From assembly GCF_051622035.1 (NCBI RefSeq), contig NC_135362.1, positions 18,624,501 through 18,688,500 of the forward strand: DNA of 64,000 nucleotides. The letters run 5' to 3'. The translations under genes and the position numbers were made by a program. Of the stretch, positions 41,601 through 54,590 are shown piece after piece (within the stretch, counting starts at the first letter, position 1; every line of letters starts with the position of its first letter). The notes under the pieces were generated by a model. It saw nothing but the letters and a program-made list of their open reading frames with translations. It made no database searches and was not told where the DNA came from. The DNA comes from Arctopsyche grandis (Eukaryota; Arthropoda; Insecta; Trichoptera; Hydropsychidae).

Positions 41601-44600
41601 AATATTTTATTATGAAAATTTACATTTTTTTTAACTGGTTCCTTAGAAGATGCATATAGATTTTTCTTCTACAATTTTGCAACATCAAAAATACTAAAAT
41701 AGCCAATGAAATAAAGATATTTGCATTTATTTTTTTTATAAATTATGCCTACGCATAAATACAAGAATGCGTATAGTCGGATTACGTAATATGGCAAGTA
41801 AACAACTTATACATATTTATGTTTATACTCATTATATTGATATTAAAATTCATCTAATAAATATTGCGTTGTATAGGAAAAAACTTAGTACCTACTTGTT
41901 TAATTTTTTCATTAATTGATCTTCGAAATTGAATTTATTTTTTCGCGTCAATGTAAGGACGTTGTGATAAATTACGACATGACTTTGCTTTAGTCTGTAA
42001 AGGCGGGGACTATGCCCCAGTCGGGGGCGCCGTTTGCCTGCCTGTTGGCGATAGTGTCGGAGGCGCCAAACCGTAAAATAGGCGGTTCTCCGGTCAGCCG
42101 ATCCGAAGACGCTTCGTCAATGTCACAGCATCGTTCTTGGATACAATATCTTTTCCTGTACACACGTAGATATATGCAGCTATTTTCCGTAAAAGAATAC
42201 ATTCGTAACGATCTTCGATCACGTAATAGGAAGCTGGCGAATAAAATCGTAGCTTTAATGCGAAGAAAAATAACGAGCTTTTATACTTTTTAATGGGTGC
42301 ATGTACCGTACCGTCGAAAAAAGCCCTGTATTTTTCGTATTTAATAACACACCTTCGAGTCTTTCTCTTTTTCTCTCAGCAAGAAGGCTTCGATTCGAAA
42401 AACACCGTTCACATTGTTTGCCGGAAAAACGAGAAAGGCTTCCCGGGAAAGTTTCGCCGGGAAAAAAGTTTGAGCGCGACCGCAAGACACGGCCATAACG
42501 AGTTGCTCCTCGAAGGCTTCTCTACCTCCTCATGTACCTCCCTTCACTCGCCTCGTAACCCCCCCCCCCCCGCCAGCGACGAAATGATTTAAGGGGGGAG
42601 GGAGGGCGACACGGTCCTCTGGCATTGGTTCTCTTACCTGAAGTTTCCCCCTGCTCCCCAAAAAATAACGGCCGCGGGCTAAGCTTTAAGACCGGCTCGT
42701 CGGAAAAGTCAAGTTTATTTTCTTTTCATCTCTCACGGAAAGTTTAACCTACCTGCCGCCGTCATAACGGAAGTCTTGATTATTAGCCCCTTTTTAACCC
42801 CTTAAGTATTGAATACCGTCAAGATACTTTCTATGCGACTCACACCAATTGTACATGGATCTTGCCGACGCTAATTACATTTTATACAATGATTTGAAAA
42901 TAATGAATGCAGTGCACCTCGCTAGGTTGTATTTTCATTAAAATTATGATTTTGTAACGATATTCGTACACGTATAATGAGAATCTGTATATAGGGAATC
43001 CTTTTTAATGGAATGTTATTGTACGCGTTCCCGATTTACCGAACCGAATGCTTGTTTCGGAATATTCGTTGTTTTTCCTTGGGCCTCCGGGTTAGCAAAG
43101 TTGAGTTTTTCTTGTGTGGCCCCGACATTGTTATTGATATTGGTTGGGGATTGTTTGGATCCCTATAAGGGTTTATAGCTTCGGCCGGAGAGGGCCTCTC
43201 GCCATTCGGTAATTTTAGGAGGCTCCGCTTTAATTACAGGTATGGATAGCTTTTGAGAGGCGATCAAAGGGTCCGACTTTTGCGAATTTAATCCTTTCTT
43301 CTGTAATTCATTAATAAAATGAGAGGAATATTCGACGGTTACGTTTGCGTTTTCGTTACATTTATTTTCGTTGTATTCTTGATTCCTCGTGATTCGTCCC
43401 GTATTCCTTCTCTCCACCGCCGCCGCCTCTAACTTCCCCTCGACGGTTTCTTTTGGCGCTTGTTTGTTATTTGCGATCGTTTTTGAAACGGCGGGTGGGG
43501 CGTCGAGGGGGTGGCCGGGGGTGTGTGGTGGGGAGTGGCAGGCTTTCAGCGGTTCTCTTTCTCTTTTTCGATGCGCATTGTAATATTAATAAGTACGTGT
43601 TTTTATTTTGTTTGTTTGAAAGGCAAATGGGAACGTTTGTTTAAATTGCGGCAAAAAGGTTAAACGCGAAATTTCGCGTTACGAAAACGTGGTCGGCTAT
43701 TAATTGAAATAAAAGTATGTATACATTTCAATCACTGGCTCATTTTTCAATTATTCCTATGTATGTATGTATTTATATCGTTTTAATTTCATACTCTACA
43801 TACATATAATACGCCGTATATAATATACACCGTTCGATGAATTGTCGTTCTTTATTCTTACTCTAATGATCAATTTCTACATCAAAATCTTTCTTATCAA
43901 TGGCCTTTTCGAATGAGCATGTCGTGATCGCTCTGTTAGAGTGATCATATTTGTTATTTTTCATGTCTTGGACGGTCATTGTAAACCGCTCCATTGTAAG
44001 GAGCTCTGTGCAATATAGATTTATCTTTTTCACTTCCTTTGAACTATAATACATAGAAAAATGTCACGGGCCAAATATTGTGACTTCCGTCACTTAATGA
44101 TATTAAAAACTTTGCACTTCTTCCATACATACATCGCAGGACCACGGGGCTTTTATATATTGTATGTTTTTTTCATAGAATGTATAATATATTATTTTGC
44201 TGTTTATTTAACAAAATGTTGCGTAGATTCTCGTTTGTATATTAAAATTTAAATATGGTTTATGTAATTCCACTGGAATGAGTGTTATTGTGTTTGTGTG
44301 GGAAAGCGAACTCGGTGTAGAAGAAGTCGTACGAATGACCCAACGGGGAGATTGATTGTTTAACCCAAACCGGCCCCGGTTTGTTTAAGGGTGGGGTGGT
44401 TGGTGGGGCGAAGGAAAACCCGCATTTCCTACAGCTAAAGGTTTTTCTTAATAGCAAACCCTTCTAGATTTGATACGGTGTTCGCTCTCTTTCGCCGTCT
44501 ACTTGCCCGGCTCCATTGTTGATAGGGACCGGCTTTTCCGAAATCCCGTTCATTTATACCCCGCGCTTAAAAAGCACTATTATTTCAATGTTTCTGGAAA

Positions 44601-45177
44601 TCTCACCTCGATTTTTTCGGACGGTAACTTTTCGCCTCGGTCATTATTGTTATTCTCAATAAAAATTCATTGTATTGATATATCCGGCATAATTGACGTT
44701 TATATCCCGCTTCGTTACGTTTTGTATCGGCTGTTGGCAAGCGCCACAATAATAATGACAGAGGGAGTGGGAACCGATCGGCAGTTTAGCACATAGAGCC
44801 GGTAACTCCCCCGCATTATTATTATTGCCGGCCCCGGCCCTTAAGTCCTGCTCTCGTGTACCTGAAGCTTTTCCGGAAATACTTCAAATCAACCGGAAAC
44901 GATGCTTCCGGCCGACGCTCAACGCTCTATACATATGTACATGTGTTTCCGTGTATGGCACTGTCTACGATTTCTTTTCTTTTTAATTGCTTGTTATTCG
45001 ATTTGAAAGCACTCGACTGTAATACCTCGTATGAGCGTATTGTTCAAAATATATCGATGGATTTGTTTTGATTTGATACAAAATTTACAAAAGTATTTAT
45101 TTTACATACATTTTAAGTATATTTTAAATAGTTTGTAAATGTTAGTTTAGTTTGATTTGAAAATTATTTTAGAGTAT
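38601..45177 (+). other. Membralin intron, low-repeat and GC-richer core
   Basis: Several blocks (38700-39500, 42000-42830, 43020-43720, 44260-44930) have clearly more G and C than the flanks and contain no transposon I can recognise. Open frames on both strands are frequent there simply because stops are rarer. No splice-flanked coding exon could be supported. The blocks may be regulatory or unrecognised genes. Confidence 0.4.
43163..43588 (-). other. Long antisense open frame, unidentified
   Basis: On the minus strand about 140 codons stay open to TAG at 43163, with no ATG start in the second half. The composition shifts from Pro-rich (PPHTPGHPLDAPPAV) to a mixed hydrophilic end (SIPVIKAEPPKITEW). 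No family is recognised. It may be an exon of an antisense gene, or chance in a GC-richer block. Confidence 0.2.
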
Positions 45178-45524
45178 GCATAGTCGTGGACATAAAAAAT
45201 GCTGCACTCGATCTTTTTTACATTTTTTGTTCGTAATTAATAATTCTTCATAATTCTGTCCGGTATTGTTATTTTCAAAGAAGAAGATAAACCAATAAAC
45301 TTCAATTTAAGCAAATGTACATGCGCCGAAGTTAAGTCCATGTAATTTATGAGAGTCAGACTATCCTTGCACTTTTTTGTTATTAGATTTCTAAAGTTAA
45401 TATTCCTTGTGAGGTATTGAAAAGATCTTTTGTGAATAAAACAACTTTTGGATAATATTATACTTATTATATTTTAATATTTCGTACTGCCGCCTCGATT
45501 TTGAATAATCGCAAATATGCGTTG

Positions 45525-46560
45525 ATTTCGTACAGTGAATTTAATCATTCCATCTTAATATCATTCTCCCAAGTTTCGGTTATGTTTTTACGCAATTCTA
45601 CGATATTTGATGTCCGTGGTTTTGTCAATTTTATTTTTAAAATAGCCCATAGGTTTTCGATCGGATTCAGATCTGGATTGTTTCCCGGCCATTCTAGTGA
45701 TTTGATGCCCAGTATTTTCTTAAATTCTGTAATTTATAAGTGAAAAAGGATATCTTGAATCATTTAGTAAAGATTTAGACAAAAAAAATCGAAATTGTAC
45801 GTGAGGCTCGAGCGCGATGGCATGGGGCAGAATCCTCTTGATAAATCGGATTTTTTAGTGCTGCGTTATTTCCTCGATCGTTGGAATTAAAAAATTTAAA
45901 AGTATATTTTTGTACTTTCTGCATTCATAATTCCCTCAATAATGGTCATGGATCCAAAACCATAAGTGGTCATTCACCCTCAAACCATTAAATAGGGTGA
46001 ATGCGCAACGACCGGAGAAATGCATTCCGCGCGGTATCTTTCGCCAACTTTCCGACGAACAACGAGCATCCCATCCTGCCCAAAGAATTTGATTTTTCAG
46101 GAAATAAAACCCTTTTCCAATCATCGACAGTCCAATTTCTATGGTTCTTAGCCCAATTTAGATGATTTTTTCGCATTTTAAGCGCAAGAAACGGCTTTTT
46201 GGCAGGGGGTATGGCCGATATCCATGCACCTTCTCACCTCCTCAATATTTTTTTTTCGAAAATGTCACATTATCATGAAGCTCTGCGGGAATTTATACCG
46301 CTGCTTTGAATGGATTTTCTAGCATCATGTGCTTGATACGATCTTCACGAACACTGGTCACACGTCCTCTTCCATTCCCAGGTATCCTCCACAGAGTAAC
46401 AGTTTCTCGACATTTTTTCAAAAATCGACGAGCAGAGCTCTCTCCAAATCAATTCGACGAGATGTTTCTTGGCATAACGCAATAATTTTTGATTTTACAG
46501 CAATCGACATCTGCTTCAAGTTATCCATTATTTTATTGCGAGATGTTTGCGCGGTGGCGT
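45525..46560 (-). pseudogene. Tc1-like transposase, multiply broken
   Basis: Minus-strand segments in changing frames follow Tc1 order: an N-terminal helix region (SIAVKSKIIALCQETSRRID), then NWTVDDWKRVLF followed by PEKS where the family has (S)DES, so the first catalytic Asp is lost; then DSAPCHRARASRTIS with the second Asp; then EWPGNNPDLNPIENLW with the final Glu of DD34E. Stops and frameshifts interrupt it throughout. Confidence 0.88.
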
Positions 46561-46699
46561 ACAATAAAAAAACTGCTGAACTTTTAAAACTTGCATTGTC
46601 TCAAATACCAGGTACCTGAAGTGTGCCATACCCCCAAAAGAAATGAAAACAATCGAGACATAATTCTAGGAAAAAACCCAAATTGAATGTAATATCTTA

Positions 46700-46847
46700 G
46701 AGATAGGACCGGAAGCGTGCCGTTCATTGTTAATTGTTCGCCGTGCTGTGTTTATTTTTATGATGAACCTTTTTTTTGCACTCTAGCTTTGTAAATAGAC
46801 CCAAAACGCCCCGATTCCTGGAAAAAGCACGCTTCCGGTCCTACCTC
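46700..46847. mobile_element. MITE nested in Tc1
   Basis: Ends GAGATAGGACCGGAAGCGTG and GAGGTAGGACCGGAAGCGTG (right end reverse complemented), with TA outside both. 148 bp, non-coding. Related to the foldback element at 35636 by its right end and its GTGCCGTT...ATTGTT block. Confidence 0.8.
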
Positions 46848-46891
46848 TAGTAATATGCAGTCATGCGGCATTTTTGATGTCCACGACTGTA

Positions 46892-47634
46892 CATACACAG
46901 TAGTTGTCGAAGCTAAATATTTTCTTTTATAAAAAACATTTTTCGTACAAAACTGCGTTTCGTTAAGCGTGCAAATTTTCATGCACCTAGAACCCTTTTG
47001 ATCATTTATATTTGTATAGCGCGATTAAAAGTAATATTTATTCGCGAAGTTAACGCTTAGTGAATACGGGTTTTTCATACGTTTCCTTTCAAAAATGGAT
47101 GAACATGTTTTAATGCAAATAAAAATAGCACTGATATTTTAACGTTGCCTTGGTGTAAAACAAACACATATATATATATATGTATATTTGTACATAATTC
47201 TCATCTGCGTACGAGTTCTTGCATATGAAGAACTGGAATTCCAATTCGCTTATATTCATTTCATGTATGGCTAAAAAATATTTATAAAAAATATTTTTAT
47301 TTTATTTAATAGATGTATGTGTGTATAAATATTATACTTTGATGTTGGTACGTACACTAAGTTCATTTTTAATATTCATATGTATGTACATATTAATCGT
47401 ATATTGTATATTTCGATGTATGTCCATTTACATATTACATGATATGCACATGTTAATATGCATTTGTGTAGTAGTGAAATTTGCGGGATCTCCCTGCAGA
47501 GCACGTATTTTTTGCGTCCATATGTACATATATACACATGTATATTCTCACTTCTGAAATTTCACTGGGAAATCGAATTACACGGCTAAATAATTTGATT
47601 AAAATGTGTGATATTTGATTTCATTTTTTTACAG
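46892..47634 (+). other. Membralin intron, last part
   Basis: AT-rich with TATGTA microsatellite around 47170-47200 and 47380-47550; leads into the acceptor at 47624-47634. No other feature is seen. Confidence 0.5.
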
Positions 47635-47692
47635 ACGGTGTCAATTTCCATGCTACTCAGGTATTCGCATCATCAGATATTCGTGTTCATAG
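47635..47692 (+). CDS. Membralin, sixth coding exon
   Basis: Acceptor TTTTTTTACAG ends at 47634; donor GTAAGT starts at 47693. Its 19 codons read SMLLRYSHHQIFVFI after TVSI, a nearly invariant membralin block that finishes the second membrane segment. The next codon is split after one base. The family continues with V-D-L-L-Q-M-L, which I could not find before the window ends, so the gene is incomplete here (about 418 of an expected 600 or so residues). Confidence 0.95.
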
Positions 47693-48745
47693 GTAAGTCG
47701 ATATTTTCGTCGTTTTCTTTTTGTTCCTCTCGCATGCCCGAATACAATTGCAAATATTACATATACATATAATACGCATACATTTGAGTTTGAAAACACA
47801 CTCTGTTCGATCGGTTTTTGTAGATATTCAATTTTGTAAATGAAATGTGCAAAATTGAAATTGCCTCCGATTTCTTTTTTTCTACGTCGACTATTTGCTG
47901 CGTTTAAAATTTTGTGTTTTTGTATTGTTCATGAAATCGGAATACGTGTTTTGGCGATGTGTTGAACACAAAAGCTTATTCCTTTTATATTTTTGCCGCT
48001 TTCCACTCCTGAAAATGATATTTTTATCTTCAATAGGGTTTTAAATTCGATTCGTTTTTGATGATTTTTTGAAATTGGTTTTGATTGAAAAGGCTATGCA
48101 TTTTTTAAGGCGCTTAGTACATACATATGTACGTTATAATATAAATAGTAAATATTAAATCATATTTCTTGGTAATTTACAGTATAAACTTTAAATGACT
48201 GAATTTGTTTTTCGTTTTCGTACACAAAGACAAAATATGAAAACTAAACCTTTGAAACAAGACTTCATATTTTATATTTGTACAGTTTATGAGTATTCTT
48301 AAACGGTATGGTAAACATGTCCTGGATATGTTTCATTTTTAATGTGAATCAATTATAATTTCGTCCTCTGAAATATATTTTATGGTTGACACTTGAACGT
48401 AGAAAACCAGCTTATTTATAATCAATACATATAATACATTTAAATAGTTTTGTAATATGAATGCAAGTGAATTTAGGAGAATTTTTTTTATTTGATGTGC
48501 ATACACATTTGTCTTCAGCGCATCAGGTGTGCCCTTCGTATTGGTCGTGGAAAACCTTTCGGAAAAATTGCACTGAATCCACTCGCATATGTGCGAATTC
48601 ATATTCGCGTCACGGTATATTCGCATCCTGCATATTTTGCTTTGAATACCCTCGATTAAGAGAAGCCGGTTTGCTATCGTACAGATGGACTACGTATTTA
48701 TGTGCATATGTAAATATGTATGTATGTATAATATGTACATATGCA
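47693..48745 (+). other. Start of the unfinished membralin intron
   Basis: AT-rich sequence with no recognisable coding or repeat, apart from TATGTA microsatellite just before the hAT element. Confidence 0.45.
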
Positions 48746-50250
48746 CAGTGGCGGACTGGCCATACAAGCGAACATGCCCGATGGCATGTGGGCCCCACTA
48801 TCTGTTAGAAAATAGGGGCCCTCAGTAAAATTAAATAACTTTTTAACTATTTCACGTGTGTAAAAATTTATAGGATATTGCACTTTGGGACCTAAAGTTT
48901 GGGTATTTTAACAAAACGAATTTCTTACGATATACACAAACAATTAATACCTGCTTTAACAGCCCAAGGATCGGTTAACTTTTTTTTATTAGGCTCGAAA
49001 TGTAAGTTTCAACATTTTCGTGGGCCCTTTTGCCGGGCCCATTTCCAACCTTAAGGTTGTGTATATGTATATACCAATACCTATGTAACAACTACATACT
49101 GAAATAAAAATGGGAATAAACAAATTTCTGTGAATAATATAAACTGAATTGCTTAAAACAATTTTGATAGGACGATTCATCATCAACCAGCGATTTAAAT
49201 TTACTTCATAATAACATTTAATTATATAGGATGTGTATGGATGTGTAGGACAAAATATAACAAGTATATTTTGGTTTTTAAGTGGTATGCCTTGGGTAAA
49301 ATTCTTAGAAATTGTTCATCCTATGGAGCGAATCGTTAGAAAGGTCCCCTTTACTTTATTTTGTCTCAAAAACAATGTGTAACGCTTATTTTTCCGAAAG
49401 TTCGTATATTTTTTGATTTCAAGAAAGGTTTTAAATTAATATTTTACTGAATCGGTTAAATCACAAATGATTTTATTTCTCCTATTTTATTTTATTTGCA
49501 GACGTCCATTCTCTCACAAAACAACGAATGAGATGGATTTAAACTTCATGTGTAACGAATTCGGTTCAAAACAAGTTTTAGTTATTTAATATAAATAATA
49601 ATAAGTCACACAGAGCCATACACATTTTTCTATATTATGTAAACGTGATCAGCGATCGATTATGAGTTCGAATTTTTGCATGATCTCAAAACTTTTTCTA
49701 TTGTTATTACGTACATATGTATGTACATAGAAAAAAATTTTCGCCTGCGGCACTTTTTTCGCTTTTTAAATAATATTTTTTTATAATTATTTTTTCAAAA
49801 ATAAGCTTATTTTTTTCATATTTTAAAACTCAATAAGGTGTATGCAAAGAATATTTTCCATTTTTAAACAAGATTTATTGAAAATTTTTCAATTTGACCA
49901 ATCTTTGCCTGCCCCTCCCAAGAAAAAGCTGAAATGACGTCCCCGATTGTTTTATACCTAAAGTAAAAACCGCTTTTATGCCGCATTCTTTTATGATGCA
50001 TTCTATTTACCTAGGACAAGGGTTAAAACGAAATTTACAATGTAATTTATGGATCTATTTTGCTTTTGCCATTTTTCTTGTACTTAAATTTGTTTATTCC
50101 CATTTTTGAATTTTTTTTTATCCTTGATTTTTAGCGTGATGGGAAGAAGAAAATTTTGTTATATGGGGGGGGGGGGACAAATTTTTTTAACCCTGGGTGG
50201 GCCCCCTTTGACTCCTGGCATGTACTGATTTCAGTCCCAGTCCGCCACTG
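48746..50250. mobile_element. Non-autonomous hAT element, 1.5 kb
   Basis: Ends CAGTGGCGGACTGGCC and, reverse complemented, CAGTGGCGGACTGGGA. Exact 8-bp duplication CATATGCA at 48738-48745 and 50251-50258. The subterminal GGGCCCC/GGGGGCCC blocks are shared by the two ends. It has no transposase, a 12-G run at 50165, and a nested family A fragment at 49310-49730. Confidence 0.92.
49310..49730 (+). repeat. Family A fragment inside hAT
   Basis: Shares CCCCTTTACTTTATTTTGTC, a GATCAGCGATCGATTATGAG block and CGAATTTTTGCATGATCTCA, ending ATTACGTACATATGTATG. Confidence 0.6.
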
Positions 50251-53200
50251 CATATGCATGTATTTGACCCGCCTCGACGCGCCGTTTGCATCATTTTAAT
50301 ACAATTGACATATATGTACATACATACATACAATATTTTAATTTTACTAATTGTGCCAAAAATACAAATTATCTGAATATATTAACCGTTTTAAAATTTT
50401 CAAGTGAAAATTTTCAGTCATTAAAATATCTGGATTCTTCGTTATTTTTTTTTGTTTCTTCATACTGTTGGAAATGAGTATTCAAATTCTACACCGAAAA
50501 TTCGCCAATGATGACGTCGAGTGCTTTTATATACTTAACAAATATACATACATATGTATGTATGTACATACATGTAAACATAGACATGTAGGAATTATGT
50601 TTTTATACGTACACCTACATGTGTATGTACATACATACATATGTTTGTTTATACATATGTATGTTTATACATATGTATGTTTATACATATGTATGTTTAG
50701 CTATTTTTAATTGCTCTCAAATGTACGCTTTTCATTCGTAAGCTGACTTGTGCAAATCGTTTGGGGCTCATTTACTCTCTCGTACAAGTATGTATGTACA
50801 TACGTACTAATATGTGTGTACATATCTAAGTACATACCTACATATTTGTAAAAAAAATATGAATTTTATAAAATTGTGACCTAAAGAGTGTGTTATTTAT
50901 TTGTCCAGGGCTTTTTTTTACTTCATTTTAAGCCTGCCGTGCGAATCTTATATGGTAAATCTCACCGAAACCAAAGCAACGCCAAAAATATAATATGTAC
51001 ATATATTTAGTGTAATGTAACGTTATTGAATTTACCCATGTATGTATGCTTTTTTTTATATACATATATAATGACACGTAATTAGTTGGAAAATTTCCTT
51101 AGAAGCTATCGTTTTCTCGTCGTTGATTTTATATTCGTTTTTATTGGATCTAGCGAGTGAAATATCCCCAGTAATTGGTGCACTTCAGCAAATTAGTCTT
51201 CGAAGGTGCGTCGTTACGGCTATTTCTTTTTTTCGTTTTCGCTTTTTTTATTTTTTTTAATAAACTTATTGTAACGTTGGGATAAATTTATTCTTCGACG
51301 CATACATACATACATAAGCGAACGTGTTATTATACTGTATAGATACCGTCGTGATTAGGATACATATTATTTAAGGTGTTGTGATACTTCTTTCATCCTG
51401 TATTACCGTTTAAATTTTTTTATTAATTATTTTCTCGTCTATTGTTTTTTGCCAGTTCTATTTCGGACTCTTTTTTTATCGCAGGCTCAGTGCTTGTGTA
51501 CTTTTTGCACTTGCTTGTTTACGACACTGCATACACGTCCATATGTTTGTATGTCTATATATGTACATACAAACATACATTTGTACATCCGTGTATATAA
51601 TATAGGAAAATTGAAATGTCTTTTTGGACGGCACGTTTTCGTTGACTATCTATCTGTTCGTAAATTAATTAGGTTCCAATGCTTCAGTCGTTTCGTTCTC
51701 CTCCAGTTGACTTAATCGGCTTAACGATGGAAAATTCTAAGGTACAATCGATACATTATAATACCACCCATCTCGGGCGTACGGCGAGAGCGCAAGAGCG
51801 AAAGCAAGGATAAGGAAGGGTAGGATAGGGTAGAAGGGAAAGGAAAGGTAAGTACATAGGTTCAGTTCCTCGCTTCGTTAAGCAGAAAGTAATACCGTAG
51901 TGACGCGAATCCATCCAGCTTGTTTACAGCTCTAAATACCCCCGGCAGCGGAATAGGAGCAGTTCCTGTGTACCGATACCTTCGCGAAATTCTCGCTCTA
52001 TGTTAGTCTTTGCTGTCTCTGAAAACACGCTACCCACTCATCGACGTTCATATTAAATGTTAATTTCACCGCTTATTCTACGACTAAATTCAAATGAACT
52101 CTTATATGTCCATACATATGTCGTCCGCTTCGCTGATTCATTTTCCCGGTTTTCTTGAAATTGTCTCCCATTGATTGGATTCATAACTACGTCCTTTTAT
52201 ATTGTGGGGAATGGGGAGGGAGGGAGAGCTGGAAATATCGGAGTACTGACCATTTGTTTAAATTTTACCTACGAAATCGTGATAATGTATGTTTATTTAA
52301 TTAGTCAATTTTAAACAATGAATTAAACGTGTTTAATTAATATATTATTAATAGGAGATATTTATAATGGCAAAATAATTTTCTAATGAAAATGTTTAGG
52401 TTGCAGGATTGGAATTGTTAGTTTTGTGGTTTTCATTTTTTAGATCGATGCCAGCTCGCATATTTTTCTACATCTTTACGTTTTAGCAAAAAAATATTTA
52501 TGTAATTTAAGTGTTTTACGTTGTCGCTTCTCTTTATTTAATATTTGTTGTACTTAAGAGCATTATTTTAATGTAAAATGGAACTCGGTTCTTTTTATTT
52601 ATTTACTCCGTATTAGAATGTTTTCGTCGATACATAAACGGCTTGTATATTTAAAATCCTCCCTCTTAACAACAATTTCGCAATTTTTTTCCACTCAAAT
52701 GGAAAAGTGCTGAGCTTTTTGTATCGAGTCCCTGAGGACGCTTAGATTTTTCTAGCGCTTTTGGAGCTCTGTTGTAAAGTTGAAATTCAACGATGCTTCT
52801 TAAAAACGTTTTTTTTTCTTCATAAGTATATATGTATGTATATAGGCATACGAATCTCCTTTGTTATATTATATTATTAAGTCACGAAGCTTAAGTTTAC
52901 CGTTTATCGATTGATTTAAAATTATTATATTAGATAGTGCATTGGTGAAGCTAATTTTTTTAATAAGATTTAGTTCAATTCATTTTCAGACGAAAGTATG
53001 ACCGTATAAATGGAAGATGAAGGATGGTTTCGTTCCGGTTTGCACCGTAAAGTTTTCTTGTTCGGTTTCGTACCTTTTGGGAACGCCGCGCCGTGGCATT
53101 GTTGACTCTCTAGTACTTGCGTCAGATCCGCTTAAACTTGACGTATTAATTCGGCATTAGCTGTCTGCTTGTCTTTTCCAACTCCTAAGTGGAATTTTAA

Positions 53201-53829
53201 TTTAAAGTTTCGTGCGATATACGAGATACGTAAAGGAAGAAGAAAGATCCCGTTGGATGCACGTGAATGGTCATTTTTTAACTTCTTTTATCTTATTTAC
53301 AGTGTACATATGTACATTATTTTTGCGATAAACGTAATAAATGATGCATGACACACCTTTCTTGGTTAAAATATCTCGGATTACGGTAAAGAGATACATT
53401 AATAGGGTCAAAAAGCAATTTACTCTAGTTGAACTGCGATACTGTAGTTTTTGTGATTGATCGATTTCGACGTGTCACGTGTGTGTTGTCTCAATTTGAC
53501 GCCTTTCAACGCAAGCCAAGAAAAATGAATATTAGTCCACGTCATATTTTTAAGTTCTTTTTAAATCTGTCAATTGATATTTTATTATGCCAAAATTTCG
53601 TTCTTTTGATATAAAATATTTACTTGCTTGTTACTGATAATTAACTACTACAAAAAATGTATTTTGAAGATTTAAAATTTACATGTCTGCTCACAGGATA
53701 CGAATGTTATAGTAAAAACATAATTATATCTTGTAGTTTTGTGACAAAATGTGTTTTTTTTTCAAAACAATTTTAAGAGCACATATATGTATGTACATAC
53801 ATATACATACATACATATGTATGTATGTA
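50251..53829. other. Non-coding sequence, probably membralin intron
   Basis: TATGTA microsatellites are dense at 50540-50850. A purine-rich block at 51770-51847 ends in the consensus donor GTAAGTAC (51848), with no open frame. 51900-52210 and 52990-53110 are less AT-rich. No exon matching the next membralin block was found. Confidence 0.4.
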
Positions 53830-54300
53830 CATAGTTTAAAGTAATAGTAGAAGTAAAAAGCGAACAAGAGAACTTCCACTTCCGGTTGACGGTTGATCCT
53901 TAAAATTGACTAATTTTGTTACTCGATATCAAGCTGAAATTTATATTATACATATATGAAATTTCAGTTCAATAACGCCTGAAGGTTTCGGAGTAAATAT
54001 AAAAAAATCCCCAAACTCAAGTAAAAGTACTTTCGATTGAGGTGTAAAAGATAATAATGTATGAATTTCATCATTTCACCTATTAGATACACATACAAAT
54101 GTTTCAGCCCAAGCCGTGGAATTGTTCAGAGTTAAAATGATAATTGAATAAAAAAAAAGAGGGTGCCTGTTTATGGGAGGCACCACTTTACCACTACCAA
54201 TTTTAACATTAAAATTAAAAAAAAAATTGGAACCTAATGATTAGCATTTTATTCACCTGGCATTAGCATTTATTGTTACTACGTACGTAGATGAAGTAAT
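53830..54300 (+). repeat. Dispersed repeat family A, copy
   Basis: Contains CTTCCACTTCCGGTTGACGG, ATGAAATTTCAGTTCAATAA, GAGGCACCACTTTACC and the terminal TACTACGTACGTAGATGAAG. Confidence 0.75.
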
Positions 54301-54488
54301 TAATTTAACTTTTTTTAAGTGTTGACTGCCTCGATCTGTAATTTTGAAAATCTGGCAACCCTTGCTTGCTTGAGCTTTCATTTGCAGTTAAGACGCTCCG
54401 CTTCGTCTAGGTGCGGTTGCACATTTGAGCGCTTCTACAAATTGCTCGACGCCTGGTGGCTGCTGCTAAGATTATGTACTATATACAA

Positions 54489-54489
<1 letters not shown>

Positions 54490-54550
<61 letters not shown>

Positions 54551-54590
54551 GTATGTATATATATATATATATATACATATGTATGTATGT
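54490..54590. repeat. (TA)n microsatellite with TATGTA interruptions
   Basis: Alternating TA, broken by ACATATGTATG at 54545 and again at 54575. Confidence 0.95.

Larger units (their letters stand above)
45181..46889 (-). mobile_element. Tc1-like element, degenerate
   Basis: Ends are inverted repeats: AGTCGTGGACATAAAAAATG on the left and AGTCGTGGACATCAAAAATG when the right end is reverse complemented. TA follows the right end (46890-46891); the left TA is blurred. About 1.7 kb, of which 148 bp is a nested MITE (46700-46847). Confidence 0.88.

Noticed and set aside
42012..42498. Overlapping open frames on both strands around 42.0-42.6 kb
   Set aside because: Both strands are open at once in a GC-richer block, with no splice signals or recognisable domain.
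48461..48883. Open frames running into the hAT element at 48746
   Set aside because: They cross the transposon border and encode nothing recognisable.
52980..53010. Acceptor-like TTCATTTTCAG as a membralin exon start
   Set aside because: In the required phase a stop codon appears within seven codons.
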